NCBI RefSeq assembly: GCF_003313385.1
Contig: NZ_QMHN01000003.1
Coordinates: 537,096-601,095 of the forward strand
DNA length: 64,000 nt
Source of the DNA: Pedobacter chitinilyticus
GTDB lineage: Bacteria; Bacteroidota; Bacteroidia; Sphingobacteriales; Sphingobacteriaceae
Direction of reading: 5' to 3'
The notes beneath the pieces were generated by a model. That model did not search any database, was not told the DNA's origin, and saw only the letters and a program-made list of their open reading frames with translations. Within the stretch, counting starts at the first letter, position 1. Each line of letters starts with the position of its first letter. Made by a program: the position numbers and the translations under genes. Of this stretch, positions 1 through 7,804 are shown in pieces.

Positions 1-2
1 AA

Positions 3-572
3 TATCTAAAAGATGAAGTGTTGGTAGAAACAGATACCAATTCTAAAATTAGAGCGAAAAAGATCATTTATTGCACTGGTTATGAAAGTGCAAAGCTCAT
101 TCCAGAGAAAATAGTGAATTTAAAAAGCACTTATGCGATGGTTAGCGAACGTATGAATGGCGCTACCTCTGCCATTTATGATACGCTTTTTTGGAATACA
201 GATAGCCCATATTTGTATATGCGGAGTACTGCAGATCACCGTCTTTTGGTAGGGGGTGAAGACGAAAATTTTAGAAATCCAGTATTGCGAGATGCCTTGT
301 TAAACAAAAAAGAGAAGAAACTTTTGAAGGCCATCAATAAGCTGATGCCCAATATTGACTTCATTGCCGACTTTGCTTGGTGTGGTACTTTTGGCGAAAC
401 AAAGGATGGATTGCCTTACATTGGCCCTCACCCCAAATTCCCAAACAGTTATTTTTGCTTGGGATTTGGAGGGAATGGAATTACGTTCTCGGTAATAGGG
501 GCCAATATGATCGTGGGAATGCTACGAAACGAAATAGATCCCCTAGCTTATTTTTTTAGGTTTGGCAGGTAA
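3..572 (+). CDS. FAD-dependent oxidoreductase (DAO family), C-terminal part
   Basis: The frame is open from the first bases of the window, so the gene starts upstream and only about the last 189 residues are visible. The protein ends with a stretch containing GFGGNGITFS, which resembles the C-terminal FAD-contacting segment of D-amino-acid-oxidase-like (DAO) flavoproteins. The visible part also has the family's YCTGYES segment, which probably follows the FAD-binding Rossmann domain. Substrate cannot be told from this fragment; glycine, sarcosine or D-amino acid oxidation are all possible. The stop codon directly abuts the stop of the convergent lipoprotein gene with no spacer, so no independent terminator fits between them. 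Family assignment is fairly sure, function is not. Confidence 0.75.
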   Translation, partial: YLKDEVLVETDTNSKIRAKKIIYCTGYESAKLIPEKIVNLKSTYAMVSERMNGATSAIYDTLFWNTDSPYLYMRSTADHRLLVGGEDENFRNPVLRDALLNKKEKKLLKAINKLMPNIDFIADFAWCGTFGETKDGLPYIGPHPKFPNSYFCLGFGGNGITFSVIGANMIVGMLRNEIDPLAYFFRFGR

Positions 573-1274
573 TTATTGATGTACAATGATTTGCCCGTTG
601 AAAGTCCTTTCATTAGCATCTGGGGTAACTTTCCCGCCTGCAAGTACGGTATAGAAAGTACCTTTTACAAGTGTTCTTTCAACCGTAGCTTTTACGGTGG
701 TAGTTGAAGCGCCTTTGATTTCTAATACTTTTGCACCAGGATCAACGGCTACAAACCCGCTGTAGGCCTTATACGCTTTATTGGTAGCAAGATTAGTAGT
801 GGCATCTTTAATGCCTAAATCTAAAGCCGCTGCATCTGGAGATAGGTTGATAAAACGAACATAAGCTTTTTCCGTAGAGGTGTTTGAAAAGTCATCAGTT
901 AAAAGTAGCCCGTCGAAATTACCGCTAGTACCTACCAGATATAAGGTAGAAAAAGCGCTAGTTGCTATAGCAACATTTTTGGTATAAATAGAAGCAGTTT
1001 CGCCAGCTGTGGTGAACTTAACATCATAAGTGCCGGTATTAAGTTGGGCATATTTTATGCCGCCAGCATAAGGTAGTGCGGCACTATTGGCTTTCGTAGT
1101 GTTAATATACGCATCGTAAGTGGTTGAGCTAGGAGAAGCATTGTAGATACTTAGAGATCCATAGTTTGCAACTGGTGTGTCACTTTTTCCACAAGCAGAA
1201 ATTAAAGTAACTGCGGCAATCGCAAGCAAAAGAAATAAAGCTTTGAATGATGATTTTGTATAGGTTGTATTCAT
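573..1274 (-). CDS. DUF4397-type exported lipoprotein
   Basis: 233 residues. The N-terminus is a lipoprotein signal: charged start, hydrophobic run, then a lipobox ISAC with the acylated Cys near residue 28, followed by GKSD. The mature part carries features of DUF4397 (RFINLSPDAAALDLGI, then a conserved beta-rich stretch ending in YTVLAGG). DUF4397 proteins are secreted or surface proteins of unknown biochemical function, common in Bacteroidota. It is monocistronic and convergent with the upstream oxidoreductase, sharing a zero-length boundary. A second DUF4397 lipoprotein occurs in the third SusC/SusD module at about 48.0 kb. Probably anchored in the outer membrane; ligand unknown. Confidence 0.8.
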   Translation of the reverse strand: MNTTYTKSSFKALFLLLAIAAVTLISACGKSDTPVANYGSLSIYNASPSSTTYDAYINTTKANSAALPYAGGIKYAQLNTGTYDVKFTTAGETASIYTKNVAIATSAFSTLYLVGTSGNFDGLLLTDDFSNTSTEKAYVRFINLSPDAAALDLGIKDATTNLATNKAYKAYSGFVAVDPGAKVLEIKGASTTTVKATVERTLVKGTFYTVLAGGKVTPDANERTFNGQIIVHQ

Positions 1275-1523
1275 GTTAAAGAGTTGATGACAATTTAGTC
1301 TGTCTGAAAATTAAGTTATAAATATACAAATATTGGTTTTATCGATTTTATTTCGATGTTAAACTTTGTTAAATAAAGGATTTCGAATGCTAGCGGTCGA
1401 TTTCTTTTAAGGCAATACGCAAGGTTAATCTGTTTCGCTACAAGTGGGACATAAATATCAGATATTCCTGCTTTTTCGAATATTAAGGAATGTTAAACAA
1501 AATGTAAAAAAATACGAATTCTA
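1275..1523. other. intergenic stretch without recognised gene
   Basis: AT-rich spacer between the divergent DUF4397 lipoprotein and the arginine operon leader. No open frame with coding character was seen on either strand. It must hold the promoter of the minus-strand lipoprotein gene, but no clear TAnnTTTG match could be fixed. Confidence 0.5.
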
Positions 1524-1554
1524 TTGCACAACTCAATTTTTATTTAAACCTTTG
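1524..1554 (+). promoter_or_regulatory. putative promoter of the arginine operon
   Basis: TTG at 1524-1526, 20 bases, then AACCTTTG at 1547-1554. This is one base off the Bacteroidota -7 consensus TAnnTTTG with a -33 TTG at the usual spacing. Transcription would begin near 1560, giving a leader of about 260 bases before the first structural gene. Confidence 0.45.
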
Positions 1555-1640
1555 CGGCACAATCAATTCAATAGTATTGATTTTATAAAAAAGTGAGTAA
1601 ACAAATCGTCCATAAATTATCTGTTTTAGAGGCCAAAAGC

Positions 1641-1727
1641 ATGGCCCCTAACGGCTATTTTATTGAACGTTTACGACCCGTATTCCATATCACTACAAGT
1701 CGGCAACTCTTTACGCCGCGGATTTAA
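1641..1727 (+). CDS. possible Arg-rich leader peptide of the arginine operon
   Basis: A 28-codon frame starts at ATG 1641 (AGAGG eight bases upstream) and stops at 1725-1727. The same frame can start earlier at GTG 1593 (44 codons). The last 19 codons contain four arginines: CGT 1668, CGA 1674, CGG 1701 and CGG 1719. The stop codon lies inside a 7-bp hairpin (1723-1729 with 1744-1750). A short Arg-containing frame followed by hairpins and then arg genes is the classic layout of a translation-sensing attenuator. No family match is known to me, so it could equally be chance. Low confidence as a real peptide. Confidence 0.3.
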   Translation: MAPNGYFIERLRPVFHITTSRQLFTPRI

Positions 1728-1771
1728 GTCATACCCGTAGGGAACTTAAACCCATGAGGAATTGATCCTCA
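1723..1771 (+). promoter_or_regulatory. two consecutive hairpins in the arginine operon leader
   Basis: Hairpin one pairs TTTAAGT (1723-1729) with ACTTAAA (1744-1750). Hairpin two is TGAGGA-ATTGA-TCCTCA at 1755-1771, a perfect 6-bp stem with a 5-base loop, followed by ATAAAAA. An upstream GGCC...GGCC pair (1631-1646) overlaps the start of the possible leader frame. The arrangement could serve attenuation or a riboswitch-like control, but I recognise no known RNA class here. Confidence 0.35.
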
Positions 1772-1819
1772 ATAAAAACCCAATTAACAAGAATACCATA
1801 TTTTTTCGTTAAAGAATTA

Positions 1820-2518
1820 ATGAATAATAACGATTTTATAGTGCAAGTTGCACTTCCTGAACATCGTGTTTTTGCTGAAGAAATAGTTGAAGAAATGGCT
1901 GAATCAGCAAAGGCTAGAGGAACAGGTATCGCTAAACGTTCGCCAGAATACGTAGCTGGCAAAATGCAGGAAGGAAAGTCGGTAATCGCTTTCCATAAGG
2001 ATGGAACGTGGGCTGGATTTTGCTACATCGAAACTTGGAGTCATGGCCAATTTGTGGCCAATTCTGGCTTAATTGTAAGCCCTAAATTCCGTAAAGCAGG
2101 ATTGGCAAAAGCCATTAAAGAGGAAATCTTCGCCTTGTCAAGAAAGCTATATCCAAAAGCAAAAATATTTGGTTTAACTACTGGATTGGCCGTAATGAAG
2201 ATCAACTCTGACTTAGGCTATGAGCCCGTAACCTACTCGGAACTTACCCAAGATGAAGAATTTTGGAAAGGCTGCCAAAGCTGTGTCAACTTCGAAATCC
2301 TTAAAATGAAGGAACGTAAGAACTGCATGTGTACCGCAATGTTGTACGATCCAAAAGAAAAGAAACACGAAGCAGCCAAAGAATTTGCGGAAGAGTTGCA
2401 GAAAAAGCCGAAGCTTTATGAAAGATTTATGCGTATTAAGCAGCGTTTAATCGAAAAAAATAAAGGAAATAACGATTTGAAATCGCTGTTGTTGTTTTTG
2501 GCTTTGATAAGTAAATAG
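1820..2518 (+). CDS. GNAT acyltransferase, candidate first enzyme of arginine synthesis
   Basis: 232 residues, GNAT fold. The acyl-CoA phosphate-binding motif is seen as KFRKAGLAKAI (residues 89-99) after a beta-strand GLIVSP. The C-terminal part has two cysteine pairs (C152/C155 and C169/C171) that may bind a metal. It is the first structural gene of an arginine cluster, about 90 bases before argG. No canonical ArgA or ArgJ is visible in the cluster, so this GNAT is a natural candidate for glutamate N-acyltransferase (N-acetyl or, given the ArgF' residue, N-succinyl). The family assignment is firm; the substrate is inferred from context. The second GNAT at 3910 is the alternative candidate. 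Confidence 0.75.
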   Translation: MNNNDFIVQVALPEHRVFAEEIVEEMAESAKARGTGIAKRSPEYVAGKMQEGKSVIAFHKDGTWAGFCYIETWSHGQFVANSGLIVSPKFRKAGLAKAIKEEIFALSRKLYPKAKIFGLTTGLAVMKINSDLGYEPVTYSELTQDEEFWKGCQSCVNFEILKMKERKNCMCTAMLYDPKEKKHEAAKEFAEELQKKPKLYERFMRIKQRLIEKNKGNNDLKSLLLFLALISK

Positions 2519-2529
2519 AAAATTAATTA

Positions 2530-2592
2530 ATGAACCACCTAAGATTCCTTAGTGTATTAAAGCTTCGGTTTTCTTAGGTCTCTAAGGTGGTT
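2530..2592. repeat. palindromic intergenic repeat (CCACCTAAG type)
   Basis: AACCACCTAAG on the left faces CTAAGGTGGTT on the right across about 40 bases, giving an imperfect hairpin. It fills the spacer between the GNAT gene and argG. It resembles the short palindromic elements scattered through other spacers here but belongs to a different sequence family. Confidence 0.55.
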
Positions 2593-2610
2593 AAAATAGG
2601 TAAATACGAA

Positions 2611-3801
2611 ATGAAAAAGAAAGTTGTTTTAGCATTTAGCGGAGGTTTAGATACCTCATTCTGTTGCATCCATTTAACTAAAGACAGAAATTTAGAAGTA
2701 CACTCTGTAGTGGTAAATACTGGTGGTTTTTCTGAAGAAGAGTTAAAGGAAATTGAAGCACGGGCTTATGCTTTAGGTGTAACATCGCACGCTGCGGTTG
2801 ATGAAACCGAAAACTATTACAACGACAGCATCAAGTATTTGATTTTTGGTAATGTATTAAAAAATGCTACTTATCCACTATCGGTAAGTGCGGAGCGTGT
2901 TTGCCAAGCTACGGCAATTGCCAATTACGTAAAGAAAATTGGTGCTGATTATGTAGCTCATGGAAGTACTGGTGCGGGAAATGATCAAGTGCGTTTTGAT
3001 ATGATTTTCAATATCCTGATTCCTAATGTAGAAATCATTACGCCAATTAGAGATTTAAAATTATCACGCGAAGCAGAAATTGAATATTTAGCCAAACACG
3101 GTGTGGTTTATACGGCTGAGAAAGCAAAATATTCGATTAACAAAGGTTTGTGGGGTACTTCAGTAGGTGGTGCAGAAACATTGACTTCTAACCAAACTTT
3201 ACCAGAAAGTGCTTGGCCAACTCAAGTAACTGAAACAGAATCTAAGAAAGTAGAATTAATTTTTGAAAAAGGTGAATTGGTTGCGGTTGATGGCGAGAAG
3301 TTGGAACCCGTAAGAGCTATCCAGAAATTGCAAGCTATTGCTGCTCCTTTTGGTGTTGGCCGTGATATCCACGTTGGCGATACTATTATTGGCATTAAAG
3401 GTCGTGTAGGCTTTGAGGCAGCAGGGCCGATGGTTATCATCAAAGCTCACCACGCTTTAGAGAAACACACCTTAACCAAATGGCAGTTGAGCTGGAAAGA
3501 GAACTTGTCTTCTTTCTATGGTAACTGGTTGCATGAAGGTCAATTCCACGATCCAATTATGAGAGATATGGAGGCTTTCTTGACTTCTACACAAAGCACC
3601 GTTAACGGAAAAGTATTTGTAGAGTTGTTGCCATATCGTTTCCACATCATTGGTATCGAAAGTGCTAACGATTTAATGAGTAATAAATTTGGTAGCTACG
3701 GAGAAATGAATAATGCTTGGTCTGGAGAAGACGTAAAAGGTTTTTCTAAAATATTCGGTAACCAAGTAATGATTTGGCATAAAGTAAATACTGAGAAGTA
3801 G
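2611..3801 (+). CDS. argG: argininosuccinate synthase
   Basis: 396 residues, the usual length. It joins citrulline and aspartate using ATP to make argininosuccinate, the penultimate step of arginine synthesis, in the cytoplasm. The PP-loop ATP-binding motif SGGLDTS is at residues 10-16. ATG 2611 is chosen because the family begins with the short MKKKVVLAFSGG strand; an upstream GTG at 2587 would only add eight residues from within the palindromic spacer. It is second in the arginine cluster; such clusters with GNAT, argG, argC, argD, argF' and argB are typical of Bacteroidota. Confidence 0.96.
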   Translation: MKKKVVLAFSGGLDTSFCCIHLTKDRNLEVHSVVVNTGGFSEEELKEIEARAYALGVTSHAAVDETENYYNDSIKYLIFGNVLKNATYPLSVSAERVCQATAIANYVKKIGADYVAHGSTGAGNDQVRFDMIFNILIPNVEIITPIRDLKLSREAEIEYLAKHGVVYTAEKAKYSINKGLWGTSVGGAETLTSNQTLPESAWPTQVTETESKKVELIFEKGELVAVDGEKLEPVRAIQKLQAIAAPFGVGRDIHVGDTIIGIKGRVGFEAAGPMVIIKAHHALEKHTLTKWQLSWKENLSSFYGNWLHEGQFHDPIMRDMEAFLTSTQSTVNGKVFVELLPYRFHIIGIESANDLMSNKFGSYGEMNNAWSGEDVKGFSKIFGNQVMIWHKVNTEK

Positions 3802-3847
3802 AAGGAGAGTCCGAAAGACAGAAAAGTCTAAAAGGTTTCTGATCCTT

Positions 3848-3877
3848 GTCGTCATTGCGAGGTACGAAGCAATCTTA
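3848..3877 (+). repeat. half copy of GTCATTGCGAGG repeat
   Basis: CGTCATTGCGAGGTACGAAGC sits in the spacer between argG and the second GNAT gene. It matches the left arm of the complete palindrome at 6621-6683 but has no matching right arm nearby, so it is a degenerate or half copy. Confidence 0.7.
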
Positions 3878-3909
3878 TGAATTGTCGAAGGATTAACTAT
3901 TATTAGATA

Positions 3910-4368
3910 ATGAGTAAAATAGAAATTAAACGTATTGACCAAAATGAAGCAAACTTAGTTGTTGGCTTGTTTAATCAGTACAGAATATTTTACGGTAAAT
4001 TCTCTGATTTAGGAATGGCAAAGGATTTCATCGACGCCCGACTGGAGAATAACGAATCGGTGATTTTTGTAGCGTTGGATGAAAATAATCCTGTAGGATT
4101 TACACAGCTTTATCCGAAGTACTCATCGGTAAGGCTGGTTAAAAATTGGATATTGAACGATTTGTTTGTCAATCCAGAATACCGTAAACAAGGAATCGGG
4201 GAGGCGCTTATTAAAACGGTCATGGATTTTGCGAAAGGACAAGGCGCTGTCTATGTTCAGCTAGAAACAGCCGTTGATAATTTTACAGCGCAAAGTCTTT
4301 ACGAACAAATTGGTTTTGTAAAGCAAGGGCCAGATGAAGAGTTTTTACTTTATAAAATTGAACTATAA
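3910..4368 (+). CDS. GNAT family N-acetyltransferase
   Basis: 152 residues, compact single-domain GNAT. The acetyl-CoA pyrophosphate-binding motif appears as RKQGIGEAL around residues 97-105, after the strand LNDLFVNPEY, and the C-terminus has the typical SLYEQIGFV segment. It sits between argG and argC in the same direction with short spacers, so it is probably co-transcribed. Its substrate is unknown. It may be a glutamate or ornithine acyltransferase acting in the pathway, or an unrelated small-molecule acetyltransferase carried along. It has no close resemblance to the larger GNAT that opens the cluster. Confidence 0.85.
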   Translation: MSKIEIKRIDQNEANLVVGLFNQYRIFYGKFSDLGMAKDFIDARLENNESVIFVALDENNPVGFTQLYPKYSSVRLVKNWILNDLFVNPEYRKQGIGEALIKTVMDFAKGQGAVYVQLETAVDNFTAQSLYEQIGFVKQGPDEEFLLYKIEL

Positions 4369-4411
4369 AATAGAGGGATAAAGATATCCTTAAACATTCA
4401 ACTTTAAACTA

Positions 4412-5392
4412 ATGAAAATAAAGGCAGGAATTATTGGAGGAGCAGGTTATACTGGAGGCGAGATGTTACGCATCTTGGTTAATCACCCACAAGTAGAAAT
4501 TGCTTTTGTAAATAGCAGCAGCAATGCTGGAAATCTAATTTCAGATATACACACTGATTTATTCGGGGATACTGACCTGAAATTTACAGACCAAATTTCG
4601 CAAGACATTGACGTGCTATTTTTATGTGTTGGCCACGGCGATGCAAAGAAATTTTTGGAAGTAAACCCAATAAACGAAAAAGTTAAAATCATCGATTTAT
4701 CGCAGGACTTTAGATTAGCTCAAAACTCGCAATTTGCAACCCGTAACTTCGTTTATGGCTTGCCAGAATTGAATAAGGAAAAAATCCAAACTGCACAAAA
4801 CATTGCTAATCCAGGTTGTTTTGCAACTTGTATCCAAATGGGCTTATTGCCACTGGCTTCAAGAGGTTTGCTACAAAGTGAAGTGCATATTAATGCCACT
4901 ACGGGGTCAACTGGAGCAGGTCAGAGTTTGAGCAAAACCTCACATTTCAGTTGGAGAAATAATAATCTTTCGATTTATAAGGCTTTCGAGCACCAGCACT
5001 TAGGTGAAATAGGCGAGAGCCTAACTCAGCTGCAAGGCGAAGTAAAAGAAGCTTTAAACTTCATCCCACAGCGTGGTGATTTTACCAGAGGGATTTTGGC
5101 AGCGATGTACATTGAAAGCGATTTGACCGAAGAAGCAGCATATGAACTTTACGAAAGCTATTATGCCAGTCATCCATTCACTCATGTAAGTCGGAAAAAC
5201 ATCGATTTAAAACAGGTGGTAAATACCAACAAGTGCTTGATCCATTTGGAAAAACATGGCAACAAATTATTTATCATCAGCATCATCGATAACCTTTTAA
5301 AAGGCGCCAGTGGACAAGCCGTACAAAATATGAATTTAATGTTTGGCTTGGAAGAAACAGTAGGGCTGAAATTGAAAGCAGCTAATTTTTAA
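4412..5392 (+). CDS. argC: N-acetyl (or N-succinyl)-gamma-glutamyl-phosphate reductase
   Basis: 326 residues. It reduces N-acyl-glutamyl phosphate to the semialdehyde with NADPH. The N-terminal Rossmann motif GGAGYTGGE is at residues 9-17 and the catalytic cysteine is C136 in NPGCFATC. The gene follows the small GNAT gene by 43 bases and precedes argD in the same direction. The acyl group may be succinyl rather than acetyl, following the prediction for the downstream transcarbamylase. The family assignment is secure. Confidence 0.95.
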   Translation: MKIKAGIIGGAGYTGGEMLRILVNHPQVEIAFVNSSSNAGNLISDIHTDLFGDTDLKFTDQISQDIDVLFLCVGHGDAKKFLEVNPINEKVKIIDLSQDFRLAQNSQFATRNFVYGLPELNKEKIQTAQNIANPGCFATCIQMGLLPLASRGLLQSEVHINATTGSTGAGQSLSKTSHFSWRNNNLSIYKAFEHQHLGEIGESLTQLQGEVKEALNFIPQRGDFTRGILAAMYIESDLTEEAAYELYESYYASHPFTHVSRKNIDLKQVVNTNKCLIHLEKHGNKLFIISIIDNLLKGASGQAVQNMNLMFGLEETVGLKLKAANF

Positions 5393-5399
5393 ACAACCT

Positions 5400-5463
5400 G
5401 TCATGCTGAGCCCGTCGAAGCATCTGCAAGCGATGAAACAGATCCTTCGTTCCTCAGGATGAC
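5400..5463. repeat. GTCATGCTGAGC palindromic repeat, copy 1
   Basis: A 64-base element beginning GTCATGCTGAGC and ending CAGGATGAC fills the argC-argD spacer. Its two ends are inverted (GTCAT and ATGAC). Related copies occur at 9705-9768 and 14717-14773, in each case directly upstream of an arginine gene or its neighbour. Confidence 0.8.
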
Positions 5464-5478
5464 AACAACCACAAAAAA

Positions 5479-6609
5479 ATGAACTTATACGACGTATATC
5501 CATTAAACGACATAGAAATCACTAAAGCATCAGGCAGCAATGTTTGGGATGCTAACGGACAACAATATTTAGACCTGTATGGCGGTCATGCGGTAATTAG
5601 CATTGGCCATACCAACCCGCATTATGTGCAACGTTTAACCGAGCAGTTAAACAAAGTAGGCTTTTACTCTAACTCTATCAAAATTCCTTTGCAAGTACAA
5701 TTGGCAGAGAAATTAGGTCAGGTTTCTGGTAAAACCGATTACCAATTATTCTTATGTAACTCTGGAGCGGAAGCTAACGAAAACGCGTTGAAATTGGCTT
5801 CTTTTTACAACGGTAGAAAGAAAGTCATTGCCTTTAAAGGTGCTTTTCACGGTCGTACCTCATTGGCTGTTGCAGCTACGGATAACCCGAAAATTGTAGC
5901 ACCAGTTAACGAGACTGAAAACATTATTTTCTTGCCTCATAATGATGAGCAAGCTTTGGTAGATGAATTTGCAAAACATGGAAATGAAATTGCAGCGGTA
6001 ATTCTTGAAGGCATTCAAGGTGTGGGCGGAATTAGAGAAGCCTCAAAAAGCTTCTTACAAAAAATACGTTCACTTTGTGATGAATATAATGCCGTATACA
6101 TTGCTGATAGTGTACAATGTGGCTATGGCAGAACTGGACAATTCTATTCGCACGATTGGGCTGGCGTAGATGCTGATATTTATACTATGGCTAAGGGAAT
6201 GGGCAATGGGTTTCCAATTGCAGGGATTTCAATTGCTCCAAAATTTAAGCCTTGGCACGGACAGCTGGGAACCACTTTTGGCGGTAACCATTTGGCTTGT
6301 GCTGCAGCATTAGCGGTATTGGAAGTCATCGAGAAAGATAACTTAATGAAAAATGCCGAAGAAGTAGGTGCTTATCTGATTGAAGAGCTAAAGAAATTTG
6401 AGCAAGTGAAGGAGGTGCGTGGAAGAGGCTTGATGATTGGTATTGAATTGCCTGAAGAACTAGCACATGTAAAAAAAGAGCTGTTGTTTAAGCATTTTAT
6501 CTTTACAGGTGAAGCAAAGCCTAACGTAATCCGTTTATTGCCAGCATTGAACTTGACCAAGAAACATGCAGATACGTTCCTAAAGGCATTTGGCGAATTA
6601 GTGAAGTAA
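5479..6609 (+). CDS. argD: acylornithine aminotransferase (class III PLP enzyme)
   Basis: 376 residues. It converts N-acyl-glutamate semialdehyde to N-acyl-ornithine with glutamate as amino donor. The class III aminotransferase signature is visible: NSGAEANE (94-101), the PLP-stacking FKGAFHGRT segment (119-127), D210 in IADSVQCGYGRTG, and the Schiff-base lysine K239 in TMAKGMGNG. The common DE-x-Q motif reads D-S-V-Q here, a substitution at the Glu position. It lies between argC and argF' in a single direction. Ornithine or 4-aminobutyrate aminotransferases are close relatives, but context favours the arginine pathway. Confidence 0.92.
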   Translation: MNLYDVYPLNDIEITKASGSNVWDANGQQYLDLYGGHAVISIGHTNPHYVQRLTEQLNKVGFYSNSIKIPLQVQLAEKLGQVSGKTDYQLFLCNSGAEANENALKLASFYNGRKKVIAFKGAFHGRTSLAVAATDNPKIVAPVNETENIIFLPHNDEQALVDEFAKHGNEIAAVILEGIQGVGGIREASKSFLQKIRSLCDEYNAVYIADSVQCGYGRTGQFYSHDWAGVDADIYTMAKGMGNGFPIAGISIAPKFKPWHGQLGTTFGGNHLACAAALAVLEVIEKDNLMKNAEEVGAYLIEELKKFEQVKEVRGRGLMIGIELPEELAHVKKELLFKHFIFTGEAKPNVIRLLPALNLTKKHADTFLKAFGELVK

Positions 6610-6620
6610 TATAAACTAAC

Positions 6621-6683
6621 CGTCATTGCGAGGCACGAAGCAATCTTAAAGCTATAGAGATTGCTTCGTGCCTCGCAATGACG
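6621..6683. repeat. perfect GTCATTGCGAGG palindrome
   Basis: A 26-bp perfect inverted repeat: left arm 6621-6646 starting CGTCATTGCGAGGCACGAAG, right arm 6658-6683 ending CTCGCAATGACG, with an 11-base loop. It is in the argD-argF' spacer and would form a strong RNA hairpin within the operon transcript. Half copies exist at 3848 and 8691. It looks like a REP-type mobile palindrome rather than a terminator, as no T-run follows. Confidence 0.9.
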
Positions 6684-6745
6684 ATATAATATAGAGAAAA
6701 ACAGTAGAGGAAAACCCTATACCTTAAACCTTATACCTTTTAAAT

Positions 6746-7726
6746 ATGAAGTTGTTTTCTTCCGTAAATGATGTAACCGACATCAAGCAGTTAGTAGCAA
6801 GTGCTTTGGCATTAAAGGCTAACCCTTATGCGCATAGCGATTTGGGCAAAAACAAAACCCTTGGACTGGTGTTTATGAACCCAAGTTTGCGTACTCGTTT
6901 AAGCACCCAAAAGGCAGCCCTTAATTTAGGGATGAACGTGATGGTGATGAACATGGACAAGGAAGGTTGGGCTTTGGAAACACAGGATGGTGTGATCATG
7001 AATGGTACGACCGTGGAGCATATTCGTGAAGCTGCTGCCGTGATGGGCGAGTATTGTGATGTACTAGGCTTACGTTCGTTCCCCAAGCTGCAAAACAGAG
7101 AAGAAGACTATAACGAGGAGTTTTTTAACAAATTCGTGAAGTTTTGCGGCGTACCAGTGGTAAGCTTAGAAAGTGCCACCAGACACCCGTTGCAAAGTCT
7201 AGCGGATTTGGTGACCATACATGAAACTTGGGAGACCTATCGTATTGATGCCAAGGCTAAACCAAAAGTGGTGTTGGCTTGGGCACCCCATATCAAACCT
7301 TTGCCGCAGGCAGTTCCAAACTCGTTTGCAGAGTGGATGAGCAGAGCGCAAGCAGAAGGAATGTTAGATTTTACCATCGCCCAACCTGAAGGTTTTGAAC
7401 TTAATGAAAACTTTACTTCTGGCGCTAAAATTTCTCATGATCTAGATGAAGCTATTGCTGATGCAGATTATGTCTATGTGAAGAACTGGAGCAGCTACAA
7501 GGAATATGGCAAACTGTTAGATTTTCCAGAGGGATGGATGATGGATAACGAGAAGTTGAAATTGACCAGCAATGCAAAAGTAATGCACTGTTTGCCTGTT
7601 CGTAGAGACTTGGAATTGGCTTCTGAAATATTGGATGGGCCAAACTCCTTAGTCATACACGAAGCTGGAAACAGATTATGGTCTGCACAGGCGGTACTAA
7701 AAGCAATGTTGGAAGAAATAAAATAG
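6746..7726 (+). CDS. argF': N-succinylornithine (or N-acetylornithine) carbamoyltransferase
   Basis: 326 residues. It transfers the carbamoyl group from carbamoyl phosphate to an N-acylated ornithine, yielding N-acyl-citrulline. The carbamoyl-phosphate site is seen as NPSLRTRLST (45-54) and the ornithine-side motif as HCLPVRRD. The protein aligns from residue 1 with the Bacteroides fragilis N-succinylornithine enzyme as I remember it. The residue that sets acyl specificity (Glu92 in the acetylornithine enzyme of Xanthomonas, Pro90 in B. fragilis) is V90 here, in TTVEH. Published mutants changing Glu92 to Pro, Ser or Val switched preference to succinylornithine, so a succinyl pathway is predicted. 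Confidence 0.93.
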   Translation: MKLFSSVNDVTDIKQLVASALALKANPYAHSDLGKNKTLGLVFMNPSLRTRLSTQKAALNLGMNVMVMNMDKEGWALETQDGVIMNGTTVEHIREAAAVMGEYCDVLGLRSFPKLQNREEDYNEEFFNKFVKFCGVPVVSLESATRHPLQSLADLVTIHETWETYRIDAKAKPKVVLAWAPHIKPLPQAVPNSFAEWMSRAQAEGMLDFTIAQPEGFELNENFTSGAKISHDLDEAIADADYVYVKNWSSYKEYGKLLDFPEGWMMDNEKLKLTSNAKVMHCLPVRRDLELASEILDGPNSLVIHEAGNRLWSAQAVLKAMLEEIK

Positions 7727-7734
7727 TTAAGAGT

Positions 7735-7801
7735 TTTGGGTTACGAGTTACAGGTGTAAATGCCTAAGCTCATAACTCATAACTTATAACCCATAACCTA
7801 A
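7735..7801. repeat. imperfect inverted repeat of TTATGAGTTATG type
   Basis: GGGTTACGAGTTAC on the left is partly complementary to CATAACTTATAACCC on the right across the argF'-argB spacer, which also contains the tandem words CATAACTCATAAC. It looks like another short intergenic repeat family, degenerate in this copy. Confidence 0.4.
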
Positions 7802-7804
7802 AAC

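Noticed and set aside
1593-1771. Known riboswitch (SAM, TPP or similar)
   Set aside because: The conserved cores of these classes could not be recognised, so only a generic leader is annotated.
5400-5463. Transcription terminator between argC and argD
   Set aside because: The element has inverted ends but no T-run and recurs upstream of other genes, so it is read as a repeat.
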